Shown piece by piece: positions 1 through 8,545 of a DNA stretch of 64,000 bases (the first letter of the stretch is position 1; each line of letters begins with the position of its first letter). Both the position numbers and the translations under genes were made by a program. This DNA is from JACKCR01 sp041390305 (GTDB taxonomy: Bacteria; Eisenbacteria; RBG-16-71-46; CAIMUX01): contig JAWKQE010000001.1 in assembly GCA_041390305.1 (NCBI GenBank), positions 186,001 to 250,000 on the forward strand, in the 5' to 3' direction. The notes beneath the pieces were generated by a model. The model did no database searches, was not told the origin of the DNA, and worked only from the letters and a program-made list of their open reading frames with translations.

Positions 1-923
1 ACGGCGCGTCCTACGACGTCACGGTCCTTTCCGAGCCGAACGGAGTGAACACCATCGTCCTCAACGGCTCCGGAGTGATCGACGGCGCCGACGTCACCGA
101 CGTGTACGTCGATAGTGGAGCCGGCACCGTGCTCCAGAACGACGGCTGGAGTGATGGCCAGAACGCTGCGTTCCAAGGAGGCTTCGTTGCAGGTGAGATC
201 GGTGCCGTGCGGCTCGTGCCCGGACAGCCCGGAGACATCCAGCAGATCGAACTGCTCTTCGGCGGATCCACCGCGCAGCAAACGGTGACGCTCCACATCT
301 GGGACGACTCCGCCGAGCAGATCAACCCCGGCGCGTTGCTCTTCTCCGGGGACTACCTGCTCACCGGCGCCGACGATGCGATCAACGTGATCGACGTCTC
401 GGCCGAGCAGATCCAGGTTCCAGGCCCGTTCCGCGTCGGGATCGAGTTCCAGCACACCGGCTATCCGTCGATCGCACGAGACGACGACGGCACGATCAAC
501 ATCGACCGCAACTTCATCTTCACCTCGAACACCTGGTTCCGCTCGAACCTCTTCGGACTGACCGGCGACTGGATCATCCGCGCCCGGATGGCCGGCCAGC
601 CCGCCGCCGTCGAGTCCGTCCCGATCGTGACCGAGCACGTGTACCTGGCCCCGACCCCGCTCCAGAACGGAGCACTGACCGTGTCGTTCCGGAGTGGCGA
701 CGACGGAGCGATGCCCCGGGGCGTATCGATCTTCGACGTCACCGGACGGCTGGTCTGGAGTGCGGCGGGAAGCGAGCTCGCGGACGTGACGGGGTCGACG
801 GGTGACACCTGGACATGGGACGGCCTCGACGGGCACGGACGTGAGGTAGCGTCCGGGGTGTACCTCGTGCGCATCGAGACGGCGACTCAGGACTACGTGA
901 AACGGTTCGCTGTCGTGAGGTGA
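1..923 (+). CDS. Secreted protein with FlgD-like C-terminal domain (5' end outside window)
   Basis: The reading frame is open from the first bases of the window, and the GTG at 45 sits inside it, so the true start lies upstream. The visible ~307 residues hold beta-rich sequence without a named catalytic motif. The last ~90 residues form a FlgD-like Ig fold: an asymmetric strand (VSIFDVTGRLV), the W-D-G-L-D-G-H-G turn, the S-G-V-Y-L-V-R-I strand, and a basic terminal strand ending KRFAVVR. In FCB-type bacteria such tails are attached to exported proteins; a sorting role is inference. It is probably extracellular or surface-bound; specific function unknown. Confidence 0.8.
   Translation, partial: GASYDVTVLSEPNGVNTIVLNGSGVIDGADVTDVYVDSGAGTVLQNDGWSDGQNAAFQGGFVAGEIGAVRLVPGQPGDIQQIELLFGGSTAQQTVTLHIWDDSAEQINPGALLFSGDYLLTGADDAINVIDVSAEQIQVPGPFRVGIEFQHTGYPSIARDDDGTINIDRNFIFTSNTWFRSNLFGLTGDWIIRARMAGQPAAVESVPIVTEHVYLAPTPLQNGALTVSFRSGDDGAMPRGVSIFDVTGRLVWSAAGSELADVTGSTGDTWTWDGLDGHGREVASGVYLVRIETATQDYVKRFAVVR
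892..923 (+). repeat. Tail repeat, copy 1 (3' end of FlgD-tail gene)
   Basis: This 32-bp stretch encodes the terminal strand DYVKRFAVVR plus stop. It recurs 821 bp downstream with 27 of 32 bases identical, ending in the same way with a TGA stop. Confidence 0.7.
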
Positions 924-1141
924 TCGGCTAGAGACAGAGGGTCGTGTGTCCAGGCGACGCCGTCCCGGTGTCCCTTGCGCGGCGTCCATCCGCGGTGAAG
1001 ATGCAGTACGGACCGCGCACGGACTCGGGCTGTGCGGGTGGGATCGGCATGGATCTTGTCCCAACGGCCCCCATGCGACGTGCACTCGACAAGCAGCTCC
1101 CTGAAGCACCGTACGCGGGGATCCTGTCCGCCGGTTTGGGT

Positions 1142-1158
1142 GCTCCCACTGTGGGAGC
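1142..1158. repeat. Perfect inverted repeat, 8-bp arms, 1-nt loop
   Basis: Arms GCTCCCAC and GTGGGAGC are separated by a single T. A loop this tight suits a double-strand palindrome or protein site better than an RNA hairpin. Confidence 0.6.
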
Positions 1159-1351
1159 GAAGGGCCGGCTCGGCGGCGCCCCGTGTCGAGCTTTGGACGA
1201 ATCGGCAGCCCAACGGGGAGTCTCCGCTGTATCTGGTGACCCTACTGCGGCCCCGCGGGTGGCGGTGGGGGTCAAACCAAGGAGGCCGACCCTGCCCGGC
1301 GACTCTGTCCGTTGGCAACTCGACAGCGGAGCGCCGTATCGCTGCCCGTGG

Positions 1352-1367
1352 TGTCGAGATCTCGACA
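1352..1367. repeat. Perfect 16-bp palindrome
   Basis: TGTCGAGATCTCGACA is fully self-complementary without a spacer. It lies 24 bp before another perfect inverted repeat built from the related TGTCGA half. Confidence 0.65.
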
Positions 1368-1390
1368 ACGAGCCCCGGACCTCCCTACGT

Positions 1391-1412
1391 CGGTGTCGAG
1401 GAATCGACACCG
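1391..1412. repeat. Perfect hairpin, 9-bp arms, GGAA loop
   Basis: Arms CGGTGTCGA and TCGACACCG flank the 4-nt loop GGAA. GNRA tetraloops (GGAA fits) are common in structured RNA, so a transcribed hairpin is possible. The arm shares TGTCGA with the palindrome at 1352-1367. Confidence 0.65.
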
Positions 1413-1533
1413 AACTTCGCCGTCGCGTGGCGGTCTCTTCAAAGTCGGGAGCCAAGACCGAGTACGCCTGGCCGACGCCTCCGAGTCGCGACGTCAGCCG
1501 CAGCGACTCCGGTGCGGTCTGTCACGACTCGAA

Positions 1534-1552
1534 GCCCGCTTTCAGGGCGGGC
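1534..1552. repeat. Hairpin, GCCCGC/GCGGGC arms
   Basis: Six-base GC-only arms flank the 7-nt spacer TTTCAGG. This is the fourth inverted repeat in about 400 bp. Confidence 0.45.
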
Positions 1553-1712
1553 GACCTCAGGTGTTCCAACTGTTGCGTTCCCGACCCGCCGCGCCGGTGC
1601 ATGACCTTCAAGAGTCGACAGATCGCTTCTCGATCGCCCAGCCTCCTGTCCCAACTCTCACCCCGCCATCCGACCAGCCCGATCCAATTCACCATTCTCG
1701 GACGCGTGAGCA

Positions 1713-1744
1713 ACTACGTGAAGCGGTTCACCGTCGTGAAGTGA
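1713..1744 (+). pseudogene. Tail repeat, copy 2: relic of a FlgD-tail gene end
   Basis: The 32 bp match 892-923 at 27 positions and encode NYVKRFTVVK followed by TGA. All but one of the five differences are synonymous or conservative. The frame upstream of it does not contain the W-D-G or S-G-V-Y motifs of an intact FlgD domain, so only the last strand is preserved. The stop lies within the 3' end of the convergent SGNH hydrolase gene. The best reading is the remnant of a tandem copy of the preceding gene; chance similarity of a ten-residue motif is less likely given the shared stop. Confidence 0.5.
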
Positions 1745-2906
1745 CGGCCGGAGCGAGAAAGTCGAGGATGCCCCGGGCGACCACTTCGTGACCCTCTTCG
1801 GTGAGGTGGTCGCCATAGAGCGGTCCGCCGCCCTCGCGCACGCGCGCCTCGAGGAGCGGTGCGAGGTCCACGTAGGGGACCGCGAGGCTGTCGAGGATCG
1901 TCATCATCCTCTGGTCCGGTAGGTCGAGCTGCCAGGACGGATCGTGGAAGAGTTCGGGTAGGCGCTCTTCGATCTCCGCGCGCTGATCCGGATCGATCCG
2001 CCACCCGGTCGGAAGGAGGCCGACGTAGAGCGGCACGCCACGCTCGCGGCACTCGTCGCGAAGGGCAGTGAAAATCGCATCGGTCGTGTCCCAGGCACGT
2101 TCCCAGTCTCCGTTCACCGGGGTGTGGTAGACGTGCCAGGCCAGCGGAACGGTTTCTTTCCCGTCAGAAGAGGCTGCGTTCGATGTCTGACCGAGGGCCC
2201 TGAGGTCCGCGACGCGAAGCCGTACCCACTGGTAGAGGCGACTCCTCCGGGAGATCGCCCGCTTGATCTTGAGCAGACCTTCCTCCGGCGGAACGAACAT
2301 GGGGACGCCGCCCACCTCGAGGCCGTGTTCGCCGCGGGAGAACGAAGGGCCCGGGATCCAGGTGCCCGTGGCCGCGCGCAGACCCGCGTCGTTGTCGCTC
2401 ACGTCGTTTCCCGTGAAGAAGAGCAGGAACACGACATCCGGCGAGAAGTCCCAACCGTACTCGCGGAGGAAGAGCAGCTCGTTCCCCGTCCCGTAGCCGG
2501 ACACTCCCGTGTTCACGACCTGCCAGCCAGAGCCCAATGCCTGCCCGATGCGGGCGCCCCAGCTCTCCTCGTAGGGAACCTGCTCGGACTCCGTGAACGA
2601 GTCCCCGAGGAGGAGGAGGCGCTTCGTGCCCGCGGGCTTCTCCTTCGAGATCTCCGGCCCCGGCAAACCGAGCGAGTTGTAGGAGACGGGAGCCTTGGCC
2701 TGGGCAGAGATGTACGTCCCACTTCGTCCGGGGTCGTGCGACCAGCCGACGTAGGCATTCGCTCCGAGGAAGATGTCGCCCTGGAGGTCGAAGACGCGGA
2801 CGACGCCCTCGAAGACGAAGAGGAGAACCACCATCGTCGTGCCCAGCAGAGCGAGTGCGGCGATTCCGGCGCGTACCCGCCCGGGACGGGTGTTGTCCTC
2901 GGTCAT
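1728..2906 (-). CDS. Membrane-anchored SGNH/GDSL-family hydrolase
   Basis: The protein has 392 residues. The ATG at 2906 is preceded by GGAGGG on the minus strand; an in-frame start 36 bp upstream lacks such a site. Residues ~12-38 form one hydrophobic N-terminal segment, so the catalytic part is probably outside the membrane. SGNH block I is GDSFTE with nucleophile Ser103. The Gly block is VNTGVSGYG, the Asn block is FTGNDVSDND, and the Asp-His block is GDHLTEEGH near residue 366. These features fit esterases and O-acyl transfer enzymes that act on cell-envelope glycans, but the substrate cannot be told. Its 3' end overlaps the tail relic on the other strand. Confidence 0.85.
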   Translation of the reverse strand: MTEDNTRPGRVRAGIAALALLGTTMVVLLFVFEGVVRVFDLQGDIFLGANAYVGWSHDPGRSGTYISAQAKAPVSYNSLGLPGPEISKEKPAGTKRLLLLGDSFTESEQVPYEESWGARIGQALGSGWQVVNTGVSGYGTGNELLFLREYGWDFSPDVVFLLFFTGNDVSDNDAGLRAATGTWIPGPSFSRGEHGLEVGGVPMFVPPEEGLLKIKRAISRRSRLYQWVRLRVADLRALGQTSNAASSDGKETVPLAWHVYHTPVNGDWERAWDTTDAIFTALRDECRERGVPLYVGLLPTGWRIDPDQRAEIEERLPELFHDPSWQLDLPDQRMMTILDSLAVPYVDLAPLLEARVREGGGPLYGDHLTEEGHEVVARGILDFLAPAVTSRR

Positions 2907-3079
2907 CGACCCTCCAGCAGGGAACGAGTGGTGTCGGCGCAATGGGGGTCGAAGCGCGACCGGTCCAGAGCGGATCGAATCGATACGGCTCCGATCATAC
3001 CGCAGTGGGGTTCGCCACGAGGCGTCGCGTTGTCACCGGCAGAGAGGGTATCGACAAATGGACGCGAACTCGATCTCGT

Positions 3080-3493
3080 CTACGAGACCTCGGCGGCGAG
3101 GCACTTCTCGACCCAGGAGGAAAGAACTGCCAGGTCGAACGGTTTCGCCAGTGCGGCAACCGCGCCCAGGGAGCATGCGAGTTCCAGGTAGGGACCTCCC
3201 GGGAGGAGCTCTCCGCCACCCGACATCACGATCACCTTGGTCGAAGTGCGCTCGCGCCGCAGGGTCCGGAGGACTTCGATCCCGTCCACTTCGGGCATGA
3301 AGATGTCGACGACCGCCACGTCCACGGACTCTCGATGGAGGATGCGGAGCGCCGTCACGCCGTCCTCGGCTTCGAGTACGTCGTATCCGTCCGCTTCGAG
3401 TTGCTCTCGAAGGATTCCCCGGAATGCCGGTTTGTCGTCGACCACGAGGATGGTGCCGGAGAGCCCCTCCTCGGGTCGATAGATCGGCGACAT
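3080..3493 (-). CDS. Stand-alone response-regulator receiver domain
   Basis: The 137 residues contain a single CheY-like receiver and no output domain. Acidic pocket residues are Asp19-Asp20 (VVDD), the phosphoacceptor is Asp63 (VVDIFMPE), the switch Ser is Ser91 (VMSGG) and the conserved Lys is Lys117 (AKPF). There is no adjacent histidine kinase; the nearest is the hybrid kinase at 46.7 kb. It would act through protein contact, as CheY or Spo0F types do. An eight-residue loop (GGGELLPGG) after the switch strand is longer than usual. Confidence 0.9.
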   Translation of the reverse strand: MSPIYRPEEGLSGTILVVDDKPAFRGILREQLEADGYDVLEAEDGVTALRILHRESVDVAVVDIFMPEVDGIEVLRTLRRERTSTKVIVMSGGGELLPGGPYLELACSLGAVAALAKPFDLAVLSSWVEKCLAAEVS

Positions 3494-3863
3494 GGACAGA
3501 TCTCCCTGCCTTCGCGCGTCAACTCGCGTGCACCATCCTGGACCTCCCGGGTAGGCGGCGACCAGGTCGAGGGGGGTCCGAGGGGGCGGCCGTTCGGATC
3601 CCGGGACGAATGAAACAGGATGGCGGGCCCCTGTGGGGCCCGGGAAGCATAGGTGTTACCTAGATTGTCGGGCGTACCCCAATCCGGCTTGAGTGATCTC
3701 TGAGGTGGTCCATCTGACCGTACGCAAGGCTGGCAGTGTGTATAAGTGGTTGGAATGTCCAGGATACCGAGGGAGGAGGCCCCGCTGAAGCCGATGGGAC
3801 GGTGCCGGATCGCGAGCGGAGCGAGCGGGACCCCACTCGCTCCGGTGTTGCGCCTCAGGTCGA
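3494..3863. other. Intergenic, 370 bp
   Basis: There is no gene-like frame. It holds the perfect hairpin at 3624-3642 and otherwise the presumed promoter of the receiver gene and the 3' flank of the dehydrogenase gene. Confidence 0.5.
3624..3642 (-). terminator. Perfect GC hairpin, 8-bp arms
   Basis: CGGGCCCC-TGT-GGGGCCCG lies about 220 bp past the stop of the dehydrogenase gene on the minus strand and 130 bp before the receiver gene. No T-tract follows, so intrinsic termination is only one option; a protein-binding palindrome is another. Confidence 0.4.
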
Positions 3864-4613
3864 CTAGAGGGTGATTCCTCCGTCCACGACGATCTCCTGC
3901 CCCTGCACGAAGGAGGATTCGTCGCTCGCCAGGAAGAGGGCTGCGTTCGCCACCTCCTCCGCGCTCCCGAACCGGCCGAGCGCGACCTGGCTCTTGATCC
4001 CCTCTGCCATCTGCCGGGCTGCCTCCTCCGGCATTCCCATCTTCGCGAAGATCGGAGTCTCGATCGGCCCGGGGCTGACCGCGTTCACACGGATCCCCTT
4101 CGGAGAGAGTTCGGCCGCCGCGACCCGCACGAGCTGCTGGACCGCGGCCTTCGTCGCCGAGTACGCACTCGACGCCGGCATGCCCAGCTGGTTCACCGCC
4201 GACGTCGTCGCGATGATCGACGCACCCTCCTCGAGATGCGGAGTTGCGTGCTTGATCGCGAGCCACGGCCCTTTCACGTTGACCGCGAACTGCTCGTCGA
4301 AGTCCTCCACGGAGTGCGCCTCCCACGGTGCGAACCGGGCGATTCCGGCGTTCAGGAACACGACGTCGATCTTGCCGTGCTTCTTCGCGACCTCCTCGAA
4401 GAGCGCCTTCACGTCCGGTTCCGATGACGCGTCGGAGGCGATCACTTCTGCCCGCCCACCGAGTTCGGAGCGCGCCAACTCGAGCGTCTCCGGGTTCCGG
4501 CCCGTGAGGACGACCTTTGCACCTTCGTCGAGGAACCGCTTGGCCGCCGCAAAGCCGATGCCCGTCGTTCCGCCCGTGATGACCGCGACCTTGCCGTTCA
4601 GTCTTCCGCTCAT
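3864..4613 (-). CDS. Short-chain dehydrogenase/reductase (SDR)
   Basis: The protein has 249 residues, a classical SDR length. The ATG at 4613 follows GGAG at suitable spacing; a longer start at 4664 would put the proposed Rrf2 operator inside the coding region. Cofactor motif TGGTTGIG is at 13-20, NAG at 88-90, and the catalytic Ser138, Tyr151 and Lys155 (YSATK) are all present, followed by the PGPIETP loop. The substrate is unknown; NAD(P)-dependent oxidation of an alcohol or reduction of a carbonyl is expected. It lies downstream of an Rrf2 gene on the same strand and probably belongs to its regulon. Confidence 0.88.
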   Translation of the reverse strand: MSGRLNGKVAVITGGTTGIGFAAAKRFLDEGAKVVLTGRNPETLELARSELGGRAEVIASDASSEPDVKALFEEVAKKHGKIDVVFLNAGIARFAPWEAHSVEDFDEQFAVNVKGPWLAIKHATPHLEEGASIIATTSAVNQLGMPASSAYSATKAAVQQLVRVAAAELSPKGIRVNAVSPGPIETPIFAKMGMPEEAARQMAEGIKSQVALGRFGSAEEVANAALFLASDESSFVQGQEIVVDGGITL

Positions 4614-4644
4614 GTTCTCCGTGTCCTTTCCAAACTGCTTCAAC

Positions 4645-4663
4645 TGTTTGTAATTCACCAACA
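4645..4663 (-). promoter_or_regulatory. Predicted Rrf2 operator upstream of SDR gene
   Basis: Read on the minus strand this is TGTTGGTGAATTACAAACA. The first nine bases are identical to the site in front of the Rrf2 gene, and the second half (TTACAA-ACA) differs from it by a single-base offset. It lies 32 bp upstream of the SDR start, overlapping a plausible promoter. The TGTTG...CAACA-type dyad suits a winged-helix dimer. Confidence 0.6.
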
Positions 4664-4798
4664 TTTCAAGTCACAACGAGGCCCGTTCTTCGACGCTTCT
4701 GCCCTCTATCCGAGGGGGAACAGGCTGGATGAGCCCGTCGCGACAAGCCGAGCGCCTCGCTCATCTCCAGGAAGGGCGCCCCAGCCCTCGACGACGAC

Positions 4799-5218
4799 TC
4801 AGTGCTCGGTCAGGGAGTCCAGTAGCGAGGCGATCGTCACCTTCCCGAGCTCCGCGTCGACCGCGACATCGAGACGCTCGTTGATCCCCGACAGCACGTC
4901 TTCCATCCCTCGCGCCACGACACACTTCGACTTCCGGTCGCAAACGTGCGTCGGACCGGCGGTTTCGACTCCCGTGGCCCGGTAGACGTCCCGGAGTGTC
5001 AGCTCCGTCGCCGGCCAGGCGAGGGTGGTGCCTCCACCCTTCCCCAACTGCGTCTCGACGAGTCCAGCGTCCCGCAGCTGTCCGATGAGGCCGCGGAGGA
5101 AGGAGGCGTTCGTCCCCACCGTCGCCGCGAGCTCCTCGGACCCGACGTACCGCCCCTCGTGGTAGGCGAGGGAGCAGAGGACGTGGACTCCGATCGAGAA
5201 GTGTGTGTTGGACAACAT
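4799..5218 (-). CDS. Rrf2-family transcriptional regulator (YwnA-like)
   Basis: The protein has 139 residues, typical for the family. An N-terminal winged helix (residues ~8-70) contains the recognition region GTNASFLRGLIGQLRDAGLVET and the G-K-G-G-G wing. Iron-sulphur Rrf2 proteins such as IscR and NsrR use three cysteines. Here only Cys93 and Cys99 (C-D-R-K-S-K-C) occupy that loop, so a cluster is doubtful and a two-cysteine thiol switch is possible. It probably represses itself and the downstream dehydrogenase through the shared 19-bp sites at 5254 and 4645. Confidence 0.85.
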   Translation of the reverse strand: MLSNTHFSIGVHVLCSLAYHEGRYVGSEELAATVGTNASFLRGLIGQLRDAGLVETQLGKGGGTTLAWPATELTLRDVYRATGVETAGPTHVCDRKSKCVVARGMEDVLSGINERLDVAVDAELGKVTIASLLDSLTEH

Positions 5219-5709
5219 CGTCGATCCTCGGTCGGTCGGTTCGAGGGTGAAAGTGTTGGTGACGTTACAACATTTACGTGGTGGCCGGGAGATTGCGGAT
5301 GGCCACGGTCCGATGGTACGCGGCCGGGGATCGTCAAGTCGAGGTAGCGCGAGGTGCCACGCCGAGCCCCCGGCGTCCCGCCCCCGAGTCCGCTCTGGGG
5401 CCCTTCTCGCACGCCAATGGGACTAGGCCCCTGCCTGGACGTTAGGTTTGCGCCCATCTCCCGGGCATCAGACCCTGCCGCCGCTTGCCCGTAGGTTGCA
5501 AACGATGTCGGCCCGGTTGCATGACACCCACGCCAAGCAACTAGAAACGTGGCGGTTACCAGGGCGTCGTCTCCTGCCCGTACTTTGAGCCTCGACCCCG
5601 GCAGCCACGGGCGAGGCGGATCGACCGCCGACCCACCATGGCTCGCAATCGGGGGCCCCGGACGCCCCGGGATATAGACGGCGATCCACTCGAGCAAGAG
5701 GTGACACCG
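5219..5709. other. Divergent intergenic region, 491 bp
   Basis: It lies between the Rrf2 gene (minus) and the propeller gene (plus). It contains the Rrf2 operator at 5254-5272. The rest shows no gene and no strong inverted repeat. A GTTAGGT heptamer near 5441 resembles half of an integron attC site, but no partner was found. Confidence 0.45.
5254..5272 (+). promoter_or_regulatory. Predicted Rrf2 autoregulatory operator
   Basis: TGTTGGTGACGTTACAACA has outer half-sites TGTTG and CAACA in dyad symmetry. It is 36 bp upstream of the Rrf2 start. Its only close relative in the window is the site in front of the neighbouring dehydrogenase. Confidence 0.6.
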
Positions 5710-8330
5710 ATGAACCGTTCCCTATCCGGACCCGCGGCCATCCTGGCCCACCGCGTCTCCCGCGTGGCGATCGTGACGACGATCTGCCTGATCGCCTATT
5801 CGGCCACGCTCTCCCACTCGGTCGCGTCGGCCGAGGACAGCCACCCGACTACGATCGCCCGATCGACCGCATCCACTCTCTCGGCCGCACCAGCCGAGGG
5901 TGCCCACGTCGACCCCGAGATCCAGTGGCTGGGCGCCATGGCCCAGCATTTCGAGAGCCATCCCGAGCTGGTCGGGAAGTCCGGCACCGGCTACAACCCC
6001 TACGCCCGGCTCCGCTGGTTCCTCGACCCCCGCGTTGTCGACGGGAAGTACCCGCCGACCGACGTCCGCCTCGAAGTTTGGCGGGAGCAGCAGGGCCGGC
6101 CGGCCGCCGGATCCGACCCGTGGTTCTCGCTCGGGCCGAGCAACCAGGGCGGTCGCGTGCTCAGCATGACCTTCGACCCCACGAACTCGACGACCCTCTA
6201 CGCGGGAGCGGCCGGCGGCGGGCTCTGGCGGACGACGAATGCCGGCAACAGTTGGGCACCCCTCACCGACGACTATCCGTTCATCGCGGTCGGCGGCGTG
6301 GCGGTGAACCCGTTCGATCCCGCGGAACTCCTCGTCGCGACCGGGCAGGGACAGGGCGGGAGCGTCCGGATCGACGGAGTCGGGGTCTGGAAGTCGACCG
6401 ACGCGGGCAGCAGTTGGTACGAGACTTCGATCACGTACGACCGCTCCGTGACGAACGGCTACTACTTCGTGAAGGCCCGGCCCGAGGACGGCGTTGTCTA
6501 CGCGGGATCGCGGGACTCCCTCTCCATGTCCACGGACTTCGGAGAGACGTGGACCACTCTGCTCACGGAGGAGATCACCGACGTCGCGTTCGATCCAGGT
6601 ACGCAGCGGATGTATGCGATCCAGAGAGACGGATCCAACCGTGGGATCCTCGTCTCGACCGACGGCGGTGCCACCTGGGTGAACAAGTTCAACGACGGGA
6701 GCAACACGTCACGGGGGCGGATCGCCGTCAGTCGCTCCAACCGGAACATCCTCTACGCACTGCTCGGCTCGTCCGACAACGCGGGTTGGTACGGCGTGCT
6801 CCGCTCCAACGATCGAGGCGAAACCTGGACCGTCACGAACTCGGACCACGACCTCACGAGCGGAAGCCAGAGCTTCCTCCACCAGGCGCTCGCGATCCGT
6901 CCGAACGATCCGAACACGGTGATCGTCGGTGGCGTCAACTTGATGCGGTCGACGGACGGTGGCGTGACGTTCACGCGGATCGACAGCGGCGGTGTGCCCC
7001 ACGCGGACAACCTCGGTGCAATCTGGGATCCCGTCGCTCCCGGTCGGCTCTGGGTCTGGGGAGACGGAGGCGTCTGGCGTTCGCCCGACAACGGCGACAA
7101 CTGGATCGCGCTCAGCAACGACTTCCGGAACTTCCAGATCTACGACGTCGGAACCAGCGCGTCTTCCGCGTCGGTCGACGTCCTCTTCGGCGGAGCCCAG
7201 GACAACGGAGTCCAGCGCCGGATCGGCGGAGGCACCGAATGGGAGAACGTCAACGGCGGAGACGGCATGGTCAGCATCGTCCATGCGACCGATCCCGACT
7301 ACGTCTTCGCAACGACCCAGAACGGGAACCACAGGCGCAGCTCCGACGGGGGCACGTCCTTCGAGAGCATGAAGTCCGGGCTGAATGACGAGGACGGCCT
7401 CTGGCTCACCCCGAAGGTCGCCGACCCGAACGACCCCGAGACCCTGTTCACGAGCACGTTGACGCAGATCTTCCGCGCGACGAATGCGAGCACGTGCACC
7501 ACCTGCTGGAGCTCCGTCGACAACACCGGTCAGAGTGCCGTCGCTCTCGCCGTCAGTCCCGTCGACGGCAACATCGTCTGGGCCCTGATGGAAGACGGCA
7601 CCGTTCGTCGGTCCGGCGATGGCGGCTCGAGCTTCAGTCAGGTCGCGGATCTCTCCAGTGCCGGAAGCCCGACACAGATCGCCGCACACCCAACGGACAG
7701 CGCGCGCGCATTCGTCACCCTCTCCGGCTACGGTACCGGCGTCCACGTCCTCACCACGGGGAACGACGGCGCCACCTGGTTCGACCGAACCGCGAACCTC
7801 CCCGACGTTCCCGTCAACGCGATCGCGATTCCCCAGGATCACCACGCGGTCTACGTCGCGACCGATGTCGGGGTCTACTCGACGACGAACCAAGGCGATT
7901 CCTGGGAACCCTACGGAACGGATTTGCCGTTCGCGATCGTGACCGACCTCGAGATCCATGAAGCGTCCGGCGTGCTCGTCGCATCGACGTTCGGCCGAGG
8001 CGCGTGGGTGGTGAACCTGCCGGCGACATCCAACGTGGATGACGAAGGAACGCCGATCGCGTCGAACCTGCTGCTTGCGGCGCCTGCGCCGAATCCGGTG
8101 GCGGACGTCTGCACGTTCCGGTTCGCGGCGCACTCGGACGTGGCGGTGAGTCTGGACGTGTTCGACGTGGGCGGGAGGTTGGTCGAGCACGTTGCGTCGT
8201 CGCGGAGCGGGGATGGTGCGGTGCGGGAAGTGGTGTGGGATGCCGGCCGCGTGGCGCCGGGGTGTACTTTGCGGCGCTCCGGGCGGGGGAGGCGCGGGTG
8301 GTGCGGAAGGTTACGGTGGCGGGGAGGTAG
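5710..8330 (+). CDS. Secreted BNR/sortilin-type beta-propeller protein, FlgD tail, one frameshift
   Basis: Translation from the ATG at 5710 (after AAGAGGTG) gives a signal peptide and then many Asp-box (S-x-D-x-G-x-T-W) repeats, for example STDGGATW, SNDRGETW, STDGGVTF and SGDGGSSF. These form VPS10/sortilin-like propeller blades. The C-terminal FlgD-like domain begins near APAPNPVAD. Its last strands (VYFAALRAGE...VTVAGR, stop at 8328-8330) are found only after a one-base shift in the G run at 8259-8262; unshifted, the frame runs on as arginine-rich nonsense to 8502. No enzymatic site is evident. A carbohydrate- or protein-binding surface role is inferred. Confidence 0.85.
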
Positions 8331-8377
8331 TTGGAGGGCGATCGATGAGGCGAAGTGGGCTCGCAGGCCGCAGCCCA

Positions 8378-8545
8378 CTATCGCCGCGTCGCCATGCGAT
8401 CGAACGCCGTCGGGCGGCTGTGCGACTGCCAAGCCGCGATCAGGATCTCGACGTTCTTCTCATTGGGCCGGGTCGAGTCGACGTCGAGGTCGTACTCCAT
8501 GAAGCGATGAACGCGGTCGAAGTCGGCCAGTGTTTCGCCGATCCT
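8378..8545 (-). pseudogene. 3' part of IS-split chloramphenicol-phosphotransferase-like gene
   Basis: Read on the minus strand from the target duplication, 55 residues follow in frame: R-I-G-E-T-L-A-D-F-D, then a basic/acidic stretch ending DRMATRR with stop at 8378-8380. Joined to the 5' part at 9929-10336 without the duplicated 9 bp, it restores a ~188-residue protein, close to the usual ~180 of the family. The piece has no start of its own and lies beyond an insertion element, so it is not expected to be made alone. Confidence 0.85.
8537..8545. repeat. Left target-site duplication of IS256-family element
   Basis: GCCGATCCT directly abuts the left inverted repeat. An identical copy abuts the right end at 9929-9937. 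Nine bases is within the 8-9 bp known for IS256-family insertions. Confidence 0.92.

Larger units (their letters stand above)
924..1727. other. 804-bp stretch without a convincing gene, rich in hairpins
   Basis: Open frames exist on both strands, but their translations are Arg/Pro/Ser-rich and resemble no family, as expected of shadows in GC-rich DNA. The stretch instead holds at least four perfect inverted repeats, listed separately. It ends in a short echo of the tail of the preceding gene at 1713-1744. It could be a decayed FlgD-tail gene, a structured RNA, or a spacer with REP-like elements; the sequence alone does not decide. Confidence 0.5.

Noticed and set aside
4613..4664. Longer SDR start at 4664
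   Set aside because: It lacks a ribosome-binding site, would place the proposed operator inside the coding region, and adds residues not seen in SDR N-termini.
6709..8190. Antisense open frame of ~490 codons under the BNR gene
   Set aside because: Charged, repetitive translation that reflects the Asp-box repeats of the plus strand.
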